A stretch of 64,000 bases of DNA from Bimastos eiseni (taxonomy: Eukaryota > Annelida > Clitellata > Crassiclitellata > Lumbricidae): the NCBI GenBank assembly GCA_959347315.1, contig OY365818.1, positions 5,230,531 through 5,294,530 on the forward strand, given 5' to 3'. Below the pieces are notes generated by a model. The model was given only the letters and a program-made list of their open reading frames with translations. It had not been told where the DNA came from and searched no databases. The position numbers and the translations under genes were made by a program. Positions 42,126-56,606 of the stretch are shown in pieces. Each line of letters begins with the position of its first letter. The first letter of the stretch is position 1.

Positions 42126-45100
42126 GAGGCTATTTATATAGCACCTATAAGAACCTCTCAAAGGCGCTATGTGTGTGTGTGCGTGCGCGTTTACGAACTT
42201 ACAATAGCAAACAAGCCCAAGATATAGCTAACAGTTTTAGTAGCAACTGTTGCGATGCATTTGCATAACGTACGTTGGCATCCGGTCCCCAGAGCGTGAG
42301 CTGATTCCTCGCGTTGTACTCGAACAGCTTACGCTGGTTGTCATCGGTTGCAAGAGCCTTTGCGTTTTCCAACCAGCGACCCAGAAGGAAATGTTCATCA
42401 GTGCCCAGTACCCCATCCAAGTCCAAGATCAGGGTCAGAAATGACTTGCTTGTTGACCTAACAGAAAGCAAATCGTAGAATGTCAAAGTGCATTTTAATC
42501 TATAGTCAATTGTGGCATAGACCTTGCAACTTTTTAATGAACTGATCTGGCAAGATGCTTTTCCCACCTCAATTGCAGTCAAAACTGTGCCTTTACAAAT
42601 TCCACATTGGAAATCAAAATCTCCAATAAAATGCAGTGATTGAATTCATCACCAATGCGTAGAAAATCTCAAAACACCGCATCAGTTTTGGATCATTTAT
42701 TTTAAGCCATGTTTTTGATAATGGCCGCCTGGTTTCAATGTGCACCTCTGAACTTTTTAAGGAGGGCATCATGAAATTACAATTGTATTGTATAGTGCAT
42801 TATTTATAAGGTCTCAAAGTAAGTTTCTAGATACTAGTGCCTCCTCCACTGCTCACACTCGCAGTGCCAGTCCCAAGCCTATAGAACTGAGGATAGCGAT
42901 GCTAATCATCTCTTTCATGACACAGCATCAAATATTTCGATACTGGTACACAGACAGCTTGTTCAGGAAGACAATGAAATTTGTATTTTCATCAATGCAA
43001 CTTACTGAAGTTTGTAAGTGAGCTAGCAGATAAACACAAATATTATGGAAAAAATAGAAAGTCTTTTTGCTTACGTGAACTTATCCAAATTCTTTGCAGT
43101 ATAGGCATCCAGCAGTTGGTTATAGAGAGCAATGGAAATTAGACTAAGTGACTGTCTTGTTACGTCGACCAAATCGTACCTAGCAAAAAAGATTTTAAAA
43201 AACGTGCATAGTCGACCAAATCGTAATTATAAAAAGGCCCTCAAGGCAAACATACATCATTCAGTATTTGTGTTTAAGAATACAAGGATCATACTGATAA
43301 GTAAAGATTAATTGCAACTGCTTTGGTATTAATTATCAAAACAATACTTCTACGTGACTGCACCATATGATGATAATCACCCATTAGTAGAAAAGTTGTG
43401 AGAAATAAAATAGAATTCATTGTAAATATATTAGTGCACTGTACTTACTTGAAGTTTATTTGCACTGTAATCTATTGAAGAAAAAAACATCTACAGCTGC
43501 GACACATGATAGTCGCTGAGCTGTTGTCCACTTTAAAGGAATATAACAAATTTAATACCAAACATCATCTAATTAATTAGGCTTACTTGAAAAGTTTGCT
43601 GGTAGAAAACTTCTCTGGTGCCAGAATGAAATGATCCCAGGCAAGAAATACCTCTTTAGGGTCATACCAGATCTGTTAAAAAAAAGCACAAAACATTAGC
43701 AAAGTTGGCAAACATTTTAAATATCTACTTAATGAATAACTTGCACAGTACGTTAAAATGATTAACAATTTTTGCTACACATGTTCATCAATTAAACCGA
43801 TAAATTACTCCATATTCCTGTATTCATTCACTCCATTGCAGCCTCCTATTTGCTAATTAGGCCAAGTGATTAAGTAACTATACTCTTTATAATTCAATTG
43901 CAAATCACACTTTGGTGTGCATGCTACTACTAACAACAAAGTTAAAAAAATAAGTATAGAGTCCTAACAATTAAGGTTCTGAACATCAGAGTGTTGGCTG
44001 GAGGTTAAGCAGCCTTATATGGGCATTGCAGTTACTATGAAAAGCAAAACTTACATATTTGCATTAACCAACTGCAAGGAGTAGTATCACATTTAAAAAA
44101 ATCATAATATAATGATTGCAGTCCTTAAACTTATGATAACAAAATAATAAAAGCTTCCTAAAAATGCTCCTCTTTCGGTAAGAGGACCTCAAAAACTACA
44201 AAACTTTATCAAACATTGAAAAGCAATCTCATGTATAAAACTACCCATGCCATATATTGGTGAGATTAGGAAATTCTGCTAAGCTGAGGCATTTTGTTAG
44301 TAAGCTCTAATGACATAAGAGCTCTAGCGCACGATGCTGGGGTCAAAGCTGTTCCGACTGAAGCGCACATACAGCAACAGACACGGAATACAGCTTACAG
44401 GTCACAAGCCTCACAAAAAATTACTAATTCCATGCCACATGATGGGATTTGAACCACGTATATTGGGATAAAATCTCATGCGTTAAACACAGGACAGCAA
44501 AATAGGCCAGCACGCGAAATAAAAGCACAATAGGTCAACACAAAAGATCAGCACAATATGTAAACACAATAGGTCAACAAAAACTGTCAGCACAATAGGT
44601 CAACACAATAGGTCAACACAAAAGGTCAGCACAATAGGTCAACACAAAAGGTCAGCACAATATGTAAACACAAAAGGTCAGCACAATATGTAAACACAAA
44701 AGGTCAGCACAAGTTCGCCTCCTTTCCAATTACCTCGGGTCTGATTCGACTGTTAAGGCTTGGTCTGGCAGTGACAACATCCAAACCAAAGTTTTGGTGT
44801 CCCGCAGTCGTGCAGTTGTAAACGCTACCCTGATCAGACACACGTCAAAGCAGAAAATAAGAACCATCAGGACAGGTCAAAGAGTCCCAAGAACTACGCT
44901 GGTATCCGATCACATGCAACAGCGAACACTGACCAATGACCATGCAATGTCCATTGAAAGCTCTCACTCTTAAAAGTAACATCTGTGGACAGGGATCTCC
45001 ACAGCGAATATACTACTCTTCAACATCAGTTGTCTGCTACAAATTTCATAATAATAATAATAATAATAATGACAATACTTGTATTGTACAATTCTGATAC

Positions 45101-45890
45101 AATATGGTCAAGGACAAAAATCTAAAATCTGATACGACCTGACAGCAACTTTTATTTGACATGGGTCCAAAAGTCATATTCTTTTTGTGTAAATTATCAT
45201 TATCAAAATAAAGAGGCTAAACTTAATGTCAGTCAATGTGGTCCAAGCAGAAATATTTTTTTTTATTACAACTAGAGAAAATATCGTCAGTCTATTCCAT
45301 AAGATGTGCTCAGTAAAAAGACACTGATAGATTAAGAATTTTTCAATTTTGCCTAATTTTCAATATCTCTCTGTTAATCAATTTCACTTTGCACCTTACT
45401 TTTAAGAGCGACAGAGCTTTCAACATTCCCTAACACGAGAGATATGTCAGAAGAACATGCAACATTCTGAGATGTTTTAGTCCCAGTTATACAACATGGG
45501 CCAAAAGCACAGAAATTAAAAGTGGCTGACGTGAAAGCTAAGTTTCCTGCTTGGTCTGGTGTTAACTGGTTCCTGTCCGTGATGTCTCTCACCATCTGTA
45601 CAGTTGTAAACGCTCGACTAAAAATAGAATACGAAATGAGTGACAGTGGACACATCGACTGGCGCTAGCCTTGCCTGAAGGCCTAGGAAGGTACCGGATC
45701 ATCTGCTTAACCAAACATTATGAAGACACTTAAATGATATGTCTTTAAACAACTATTGCCCTAATATATATTTTATAACTTTATAAAATTGTATTTATTT
45801 ATAATTATTTATATATGCATTTAAATACTGCTTTATTTATGTATTTATTTCTACATTTATTTCTACATTCTCTGCCAAAAGGCAGAATTG

Positions 45891-45930
<40 letters not shown>

Positions 45931-48900
45931 CTTGAGCCCAGTTAGAAAACATTTATACAATTCAAGCCAAGGAACGGCTGGCCAATTCAACAGAGAAACC
46001 GATGAATGTACATCGTGGAGGCATGCTTAATGAATACATGCTAGCTGCCAATCAGATCTCCCCGAAACATTTCAGTCATGTTTCAGTCGCCTGAGAGGCT
46101 GAGACTAGATGCGTGCGAATTGGCCAGCCGTTCCTTGGCCTTTAATTACCCTGGGCACAGTTCGACGGCAGGCAGTGTGTCTAATCTGTATTGTGTGCCT
46201 AGGATAAGTCCCCAACCAAACGCATAAGTCTCCTACCGAGCAAGTGTTTGCTTGTATCACAACAATAGGCAGTAGCAGTAGGTCTATCTTTTGGAACCGG
46301 ATATCTTGGGAAATACAATGAAATAATCGGCTAAATAATTGGCTAAATAATCAGGTATTGGCAAATGAACAATTGGCAATAATCGGTATCGGCAAAAATG
46401 ATATTGGTACAGATCTAATATATATATATATAAATATATAATTATAAATAAAACTATATAAAATTACAAAGTAATAGACGGACTCACCTTCAGTTTCTGC
46501 CAGGCATAGTCGACGTCTTCGTTATACACACCGTAGCGTCTTTTGCTGTAATTCTCAATCCTAAATAAAAAACAATTACCTACCACTCTTAAAATAACTC
46601 ACAGAAAATTCTCCACTTACAAAAAAATACTAAAAACTACACCCTTTGCCCCAAACATCAGCTAAAGAGCTCAACGTTTACGTCGAATGTTGAGTTTCTC
46701 ATCCAGTGATAAATCATCCCTTAAAGTGGCCTCACTATATACAGTCACATGACCTACCATTTGGTAACGTTTCGCGGTTTCTGCCTCCACCCGTTTTCCA
46801 GCATGAACTCGTATACAACATAATTCTGGTTGATTCCCTCCATTGTTAGACCAATGCCAAGCATCGTACTGTTTGCAAAGCTCCGACCCTCACTAGGCCC
46901 CTACATTACAACAACGTCATCAGTAATGCCAAGTAAGAGATTTAAGGTAATGTAATGCACTCTTGAAGTGGTGACATTGAGAAGTCCAATCAAATATAAT
47001 AACTTGTGATATCTTTAACTAAACGCAAAACTTGTCAATCAATGGTTAAATAATATGTACTCCGTACTTAGTACCAAACACTTAGTACCCATTACTTAAT
47101 ACTTAGTACTTCATATCCATTACTAAGTACTTAGTACCTAATACTTAGAACTTAACACTTAGTACTCAATACCTAATATTTAGTACCTAATACTCAGCAC
47201 TTAACACTTAGTACATATTACTTAATACTTAGTACTCAATACCTATTGCATAATATTTACCTAATACTCAGTACCTAACAATTAGTACCTATTACTTAAT
47301 ACTTAGTACTCAATATCTATTACTTAATACTTAGTACTCAATATCTATTACTTAAAACCTAGTACCTAATACTATGCATTTAACTCTTAGTACCTATTAC
47401 TTAATACTTAGAGTTGTATGCCGGTATGGCATACGTTCAAGCACCATATAAATCGTCTTTAATATTATTATTATTATCATTAGTACTCAATATTTATTAC
47501 TTAATACTTAGTACCTAATACTCAGTACTTAACACTTAGTACTTCATACCTGTTAGTACTTCATACTTGTTACTTAATACCTAATACTCAGTACTTAACA
47601 CTTAGTACTTCATACCTGTTACTTAATACCTAATGCTCAGCACTTAATGAGACAACAATGTCTGCACTATAATGACCCACTGCAGGGCATAGTAAAAATA
47701 ACAGTACTGTCATAACGAATCTGCACTACAATGGTACAAACATTCTGTGAAACGAGCAGCAAACAACAATGATAACTTTCCAACACTGGCAATACATCAC
47801 TGAAAACAACATGATTAGTTTATAGAGAACAGTCGCACAGGGAAATTGCAATGTTGAATACTAACTTCGTTGATTACGTCAAGGACGCCGTACATCGTCA
47901 ACACGCCTCCATAGTTATGAAGCATACACCAGATGAATGGCTGGCCGTAGTAGGAGTCCAGTCTCCGGAACTGTGGAACGACCTCGGAAGACAGGTCCAA
48001 CACTATGATACGACCCTGGACAGAACAGATGAAAGGTCAATGAGAAAGATTACATAATTTAATGGCTAGCTCTCAAGTAAGTATGAAGGATGTTTAAGTA
48101 TATTTAAGGATATAATTTTTTTTATAAAGGATATTCATAATATCTTAATACATGAATAAATAAACAAAACTGTCATTATCATAATGCATTTATGAAGATC
48201 CACTACCCAAGGGCCCATTCATATATTACGTACACAAAAAACTCGCATTTTCGGATCTCCTCCCACTATTGTACCTCATACATTTTGTGAACCCCTCCCC
48301 ATGCATATGTACATCTGAGCTCTACCCCACCCCAATTACATGGGTTAAATAGCTGAAGACACCGATTTTGCATATGTAGTATGTGGTTGGCCTCTAATGA
48401 TGAAGCAGTAATCGATTGCGCTGAGCACGTGCGAGCGAACGAGACTTGCTCGAGGTCCCTACACAGCGACCGCCCGAGCAGAGGCTCGAACTCACACACT
48501 CTGAACTCCACTGTTTAACCATTTCCACAAGAAAAGGCTCCTCATACCAGTCAAACATCTAAGCAGCCAGTCAAACCTATAATTCATCCATTCTGAGCAC
48601 TTATATAGCACCCCTTCAAGAACTTACTCAGGAGCACTCTCAGCACAGTCACAACTAAAGAAAAAAGACTCTGAAGGTTGGTCCACGAGCAAAGAGCCGA
48701 TGCTGTGGGCCAGTTAATCATTCAATCAATCAGTGAATAAATTTAACAGTTTGCCAGTAAGTAATTAACTGCATATCATGGCAGAAGTTCTTACCAGTGG
48801 GACTGCAGTCAACAGAGCCTTAGCCTGTGTTGGCTGCCAGAATGAATCGAGGAACATCCAACCCTGCAACACCCTAGATCGAAATTAATACAGTTCTTCA

Positions 48901-51900
48901 TCAACATCTACAGTAGAAAGCAGGAGAATGAATGAGGGCGTTGAGAACCTGACAGCCATAACCCCCCCCCTTCATTCCCACCCACCCCCGTCCCTTAAAA
49001 CAGAAGTAAGACTTTCTATGTCGAAGAATCATGTCAACTTTTGCAGCACTACATTTACCATAAAAAAACTGATCCACTGTAGCACACATTAAAAAAATAA
49101 GAGCAATTTTATTATATTAAAACAAAATTTAATCATAACCATCCTTAATCAGTATTTCAATATTGTAATCATTTATTATTAAGCATCGAATTTACCAATA
49201 ACGATTCTAGTAGTATGCTTGAACAAACGTGATGCAAATTTGATGCCCGATAGTCCCATAAGGTTAACTTGGCCACCCACTCCCTAGGAGGCCATGGTAA
49301 AACAGGCAACCGTAGGACGCATTGGCGCCTAAAAGTCTGCCATACAGTCATAAAATCGACTCTTTTCTAACTTAAATCATTTGTTCCTACTGTGGTTTGA
49401 CAGTTTGAATTGAACATATGATTATTATTGTTATTAATATCAACTAAAATTACCAGACAGCTTTTGGGTCACCCGCAAGAAGCGCATTGTAAACAGCCTT
49501 TCCAGCAGATGCAAGATACGCTGGATCACTGGAAAAAGACAGAACTTAGTCATTAATTCTTCAAACTAGGCTGCACTAAGGATAATTGTAAAGCACTAAT
49601 AAAGAATAATGAACTTGGGTTTCAGCATATAAGAAACGCAACCTCACACTTGAAAAAGGTCAAAGCACGGGATCACAACGAACAGAATAAGGTCAGACAA
49701 AACTCACGTTACATGCAAAGTTTGAACAAACCTCGTTTCTTATGGCAGGGTTCTCCGAAAGGTGATAAATAACCATGTTTCAAGAAAATTTCAATATTTG
49801 CAATCGAAATACAGAAAAATTATATCTATGAATTCTTATTGGGAATTCAACTGAATTAACCATGAACTGATTTCTTGGTCATTATGATCAGTCAGTCGAA
49901 ATTTGTACCATACCTCTTCAATATCCCTACTCAGAGGTGATAACGATAATGATAACGGTGAGATAGAGAGGTAGTTAGATCTCAATATTAGACCAGTGAC
50001 ATAGAATTACATTCATTATGAGTACATTATTGTTGTAACACCATGCTGTTGGATATGAATGACCCACATCTCAAGACTTCTGCAAAAGCATTTCTGGACA
50101 AGGTTTGTTAAAGTAACCAAAGCATAACAAACAGATGGGAATCTTGATTATATATCCTTCCTGAAGCACATTAAATAAACTGCAAACAATTATGACTATT
50201 GTGGTGATGATGATGATGATGACGACGATGACGACGGCGATCACGTGACTGACCTTGACGCAGGATCCATTTCATTGAACGTGTCTGAGTTATAGACGTG
50301 GTCAGTACCAAATTCTTTGATATACTGAAAAGATGAAAGAAGACCCTGTTTTATAACATGCACTGACAAGTAAAGCACCGTAGAAGCAGCTTGCTACTGA
50401 AGGCGTTCTATAAATTGCTGTAATTATAATTTCAATTATAAATTAATATTTGCAATCAATTATAATCAATATGCAGTTCTAATAATATAATATGAGATCT
50501 CTACTGAATCATTGCATAATGCAAAAGGTATCGACCAATGGCGCTCCAAAAACCAAGCCATAATCAGTTGTTTATAACCAGCAAATAATCAGTCCAATAG
50601 GACAGTTCCAAGCAGCCTATGTCGGATAAACAATACGGAAAAGATGGAACAAGTAAACAAACCTCGTCCAGAAATGCTTTTCCAAAGGTCTGGAAAAGTG
50701 GGTCGTTCAGATCTAACAGCATTGTGCTACAACCGTAATGTAATGAAATAACACTCAATTTAATATAACCAATCACTGAAAATGTGCAACATCATCGCTA
50801 GTAATGAAGTACCTACTGTAGCCTGATTAAACCACTCAATCAATCAATGAAACTTGACATAGCGACTCAAGATATCTACACAGAGGTGGTATTGGTCAAA
50901 CCTTGGCCAAGCAGATGCAAATGTAACACTGTAATCGAAACATTAATAACATTCAGATAATGTAACACTGTAATCATAATATTAATAAAATTCAGATAAT
51001 GCAAGACTGTAATTGTAATGAATAAAATTCAGATAATGTAAGACTGTAATCGTAATATTAATATAATTCAGATAATGTAACACTGTAATTATAATATTAA
51101 TATCATTCAGATAATGTAAGACTGTAATCATTATATTATATTACAATAACATTCCAATAATATCATCTGAATACTTCGAATATGACATCATAGTGACTGA
51201 AATGAAACAGTACCAGCAGTAGGTGGAATTGAAGCCTCCCCAATTCCGAAGATGTGAGACTTTGGCTGTCGGAAAGACCCGTGTGATGGCAACCGGAACG
51301 TCTCCATTGAAGGCCGGCAGAACGGGAATCATTCCAAAGTCCCGCATTCTCTGAAGCACCTTGTGCTGCAACGCTAGCTGTTGATCATGCCAACTCTGAG
51401 GCAACGGACCGCCCCAGCCGCGCACGTTCCCCATCCGTGACCTCAAAAACAAAGGTTTCACATTACTTCTAAGTCATCTCATAAATTCACATGGAACAAA
51501 TTTAATATAGAATTCCATTTTCCAATTTAAAAACACTGAAGATCGTTATCTTATAATAAATTGAGAATAAAAACATGATGATATTAAAATTCCCAATGTA
51601 CCAACATTGCTAGTGCTTCGTTACCTTAGAAGAAGACTAGGCATCCCTTAACCAAACCTGAGTTAAAACTTGTTTGGCCTCACCTCTGATCACCACTTCT
51701 GTCAGACAAGAAACTTGACATCCTATGACCATCCATATGCACACACAAATACTCGAATGTTTTCTATTCAATGTATTGGATCCCACTTTTGGAATCTTCT
51801 CCCAACTATATCCAAAACCAGCCAAATTTTAGATTATTTAAAAATAAACTTCGCCTCCATTTGTTTAAAGACGACTCTAAGTATTGAATGTTTGTAATTC

Positions 51901-54900
51901 TGTCTATTCAGTGGATGCAATGAGCCCCTAATAAGGGCACTAGTTAAGATTAACTTCTATCTATTTTACTTACCTGATATGTGAATGTTAATAATATTGT
52001 TAGTCATTGCCAATCTATAAATTCTACATAGGGGCCCCTGGTTAGAGGGGTCTATTAGGTCCTCACAGATGCTGGATAAATATTATTTGGTTTGGAGCAT
52101 GTCGAGTTTCTCAATAAAATGTCAGTGAACCCGGGTTCAGTGTTATCTTCCCAAATAGTGAAACCTTAATTTCCATCATTCTATTGGAAGAAGCAAAGAC
52201 ATCCATGCAGAATTTTGATGCCAATAGGTCCTCACAAGCGCTGGATAAATATTATTTGGTTTGGAGCATGTCGATTTGCTCAATAAAAAGTCAGTGAACC
52301 CGGTTCAGCGTTATCTCAAGTTCTTTTGGTTACCAAATAAAATTGAATTGAAAATTGAATTGAGTCTTGGGTATAAAGTGTGTGCAACATTATAGTCATA
52401 TTCACAGCATCTGAAGGTAGATGAGTGTCCTCTCCCTTGTCATATCCTCTTCCAATCATCTATGCATGGTCAGAGTACCCATCATAGCTGACTTGGCTAT
52501 GAGGTGCAGGTGTAGAAGAAATCTAAAATCTAAATCCTTTGAACCCCGACCTCTCAGTTGACTGGACAGTGAACACAACCCGCTAAACTATAGTAGACCC
52601 CACCTGAAGGTGTCATCATTCCAATCAATCAGATTCTCTACTGGCAATCACTATTACACCAGCATACTACTTGCTTGACCTATAACCCCTTGGCCTTTGT
52701 CACGCACATTCATTTAATCGTCTGAAATCCACGTCGTATACTCCTTGCCTGCTGTCAGTGAGGGGTTCCTCTGAAGAGGCAGGCTTTAAGAGGAGCTATA
52801 AAAATGTGTGATTACAATTGGTAATTCAATTGGTAGCAGAGTTGTAACTAACTACAGGCTGCTATGTACACACCATGCGAGGAATGCTGGTCCACCAAAA
52901 TGACCGTCTATCTCGGCCTGTTTGAACCCCATCTTCAAGTAAACCTATGTTGACAAAATTAAACAGGATTTAGACAACAAGAATGTAATGCTCATCTTTC
53001 AATTAATACAACATCTGAGTGTATCTCTCCAAAGTTTCCATCATTTCCTACTATTGTTGAACATTTACCAAAATGGTATTAATTGCAAGACTGCAAACAC
53101 GTACTAAGCAACATGGGATTTCAAGAATCTACTTCGGGTCCTGATGTGGGGCGGTTTTAAGCAATAATAAAAACAGCAGGAGGGTCTTCTGGATTTTATT
53201 CCATTTAAAACAACAAATCTCTAGATTTGCTTCAAGACAACTGTGCAAAACAGATCTTCAAAAAATAAACCCTAAATACGACCTTTAAGGAGCATGACTT
53301 GTGTTTTCACTAGACCTCAGTCAGTCATGCTTACGAAAAAAAATAGGATGTAACGAAAGCGAAATTTCGTTCCCTAACCCGTTGCCAGATGGTCTCCTGT
53401 CCATTGAAAGCCAGTGGAAAATTAATTCCATTTAGGGCCATCCAATCAATCTCTCTCTCCCAGTTAGACCAGTTGTACCAGGCGAATGAGTAACTGACGG
53501 TACAAACATTCTGGTAATATCGAAACCTGAAATTTACCATCAGACATTAGAGCACTTACGACAACTGCAGAGTCCAATAAAAGTCAGTTTTTGTGCAACT
53601 CAGTGATCTCCATCGACCAAAATTTGCTATTGAAAATAAGACTTAAGACCACAACTTAATCTACAAATGCTTAACTAAACCTCATTATGAAAGAAAAACC
53701 CAAAACTAGGTTCATTCTTTAAAAACGCATGAGGTTTTACTTTCAGTTTTATAACATAATATTGTATTATATTGCATTTAAGCATTTATAGAGCATCTCT
53801 AGCAGGCAGGGACGTCATTTGGGGAGGGGCATTTGTCCCTCCTGAATTGCCCGTAATTGAATAATTTCCCTTTTTGATACTGTATCAGCATTTTGCCGAT
53901 ACAAGATTTAACAAATCAAATCTTTTGGTATCACTGCAAATGCAAAAACGAAACCAAATAAAATTTAAAAGAAGGAGAAACCCCCGTCACCAGAAAACTA
54001 AATAAAATTTCAAACAATTAGAAGAAATCCCCTCCGTCACCAGAATAGTTCTTGCTTGCCCCCTCTGAAAAAAGCTGAAATGATGTCCATGCTAGCAGGG
54101 TGAACCATTCACAAGCGCTGAGAGTGCGCAAGGCCCCGTGAGAAGAAGCAGTTTCTGAGGAAAACGTAAGAGGATGAGAGACTGCCTTAACTTAGATTTA
54201 GTTTTATGATCCCTCCATGATATGCCCAAGATAGTTCGAAGACATCTTTGATGAGAGATATTTAATTTGTGAGAGATTCTTGCTGTCTCCTTCCATGTCT
54301 CACTAGCGTATGTCAACGTTGGTATCACAATTGATCTGTACAAATGTATTTTGGTTTTTAGTTTGATGGTCATTAGTGTCCATACCTTGTGCAGTCTTTG
54401 GAACACAGCTGCAGCCTTATCTATTCTGGTTCTTACATCCACCTCATCATCTCCTTTGTTTGAAATGTTACTCCCTCAATGAGAGACTGTCTATATATTG
54501 TATGTCCGACTTGCAACATATTACAATGTGCCTTGGATGCAGATTAATAACTTAGCAATCCATTAATTGTTTCAAATCAACAGCTGAAATTACTACAGTT
54601 ATCATGTGGCATGCCTTGAGAGGCATCTCCAGAGGTGTAAAACTCTGTAACAGTACACCATTCAAAACACGTTAATGCATATACGCATTCATACAAGTCA
54701 CATTAACACATAGCATCACATTGCAATTACATCTAAGCATCGAACTGCGCTGTTTCTGGCTGCCTGATGGCAAACCTCTTCTTCTCTTTTAGAACGTTCT
54801 AAGAACCTAGCGACCAAGCTACCATTACGACGACAACAGTAAGCTAACTAAGAAATGCCAAAAGAACATTAAAAAAACCAAAGACCTGTCATTAGATGTC

Positions 54901-56575
54901 ACGAGGAGTCCACCAGAGGGCAGTTTTGGCAGACGAATGGGAATCTTTAGCTGGTCACCTCCCCACGACACGTGGCAGCCACAGTACTGCGAGATGTAGT
55001 GATAGAATCCCCAGGCTGCTGCCACTCCACTCGTTCCAGTTATAGATATACGACTTCTGAGACTAATGAGCTGTAAGAGAAATGCAACCAAAGATATATT
55101 TGTACTGGCAATTTGCTGTATTGTTTCATGACCTCGTTCCTTCTCAGCTCATAGACAAATACTGTACGAATATATGCTGATTATTCGCCTTCATAAATAT
55201 TCATCTATCTTCTCATTTATGGTCTAATAAACTGCTCTGGCTCCTTCTCACCATCCACATTCAGTTTCTGGTCATTAAATCCAATCTGGCATTGCAACGA
55301 ATATCTTAGAGGTCACATTTGCTCCCCTCTTTCTTGCAACTTTTCATCGACCGCTTTACTCTTAGGACCGGCATCTTCTATCGGGTTCTGTGAGTTGGGA
55401 CCCCTATGGCCCAAACCAGATTGTTATGGTGCATTTTGTTAAATAAAATACAATACAATACAATACTACGACAGTATATGACATTCATTCATTCTGAGCA
55501 TTTATGTAGCACCCCTTCAAGAACATACTCAGGAGGGCTCCCAGACAGCCACAACTAAAGAAACAAAACTTGAGAGACTTGTAAAAGGCTGCAGTGGACT
55601 ACAAGTAAAGAGCTCTCTTTCATAGTTCACAAGGGCACACATGACCTCAGAAGGGCATACATGACCACAGAAGGGCACACATGCACAATAAGCTGAAAAG
55701 AGTCACCAGCGGTGGGCCCAGGCACAAGCGTGGAACCAACCAAAGGATTCCCGACGACAGCTGACAGATGGCATGTGTTCAGAATATATCAGAAGTCCCA
55801 CAATGTTTATTGCACCTAAAATGACATGATGCTAAACATAGGAAAGTATAGACTATAATAGGCAACAATGATCCAGTGCTTAAGAAACTGGCTATAGCAA
55901 AGACAGCATAACCACCTTAAAGGTGTCTCTGTTGGTCGGGCCAATGCTTGGATCGACCGCTACATCGAAGTCTGCCGATCTTGCTCCGATCAGGCGTTTG
56001 ATCAGATCTTTCACGGCGGCTGCTTGTTGGGAAGGCGCTGTCTTTGTTCCGATATGATCCAAGGTGGAAAATTCTACAAAAACAGGAATATTCATTCATT
56101 CATCCAGAACATTTATATAGCACCCCTTCAAGGTTACTACTCGGAAGCGATCCTGACTCAACTCCGGCTGAAAAGAACAGTCTTAAGGCTACTGTAAAAC
56201 GCATCTGAGTAAACCCGAGGCATAAGGCGCAATGATAATGGGAGCCGATTCCATGCCATGAATAACACGAACTCCACAGAAAACAATGTTAATCTTTCTT
56301 TATCTACCAAACAGTCTCCAGTCTCACTAGATAAAAGTGTATTGAAATATTAGGTTAAACATATCACAAGGAAGCAAATGCAAAAACATCGCAAACATGT
56401 GTCCAAGCAATGGCTTACATTCAGCTCAAATTTAACTAACTAATTCTTTAAATATTTATCAATTGGTATCATTTATTTGTAAGATAGTAAAAATGTGCTA
56501 AAATTTATTAAGTGTCCTGATACATAAATACACACACACACACACACACATACATACACACACACTTACACACTT

Positions 56576-56606
<31 letters not shown>

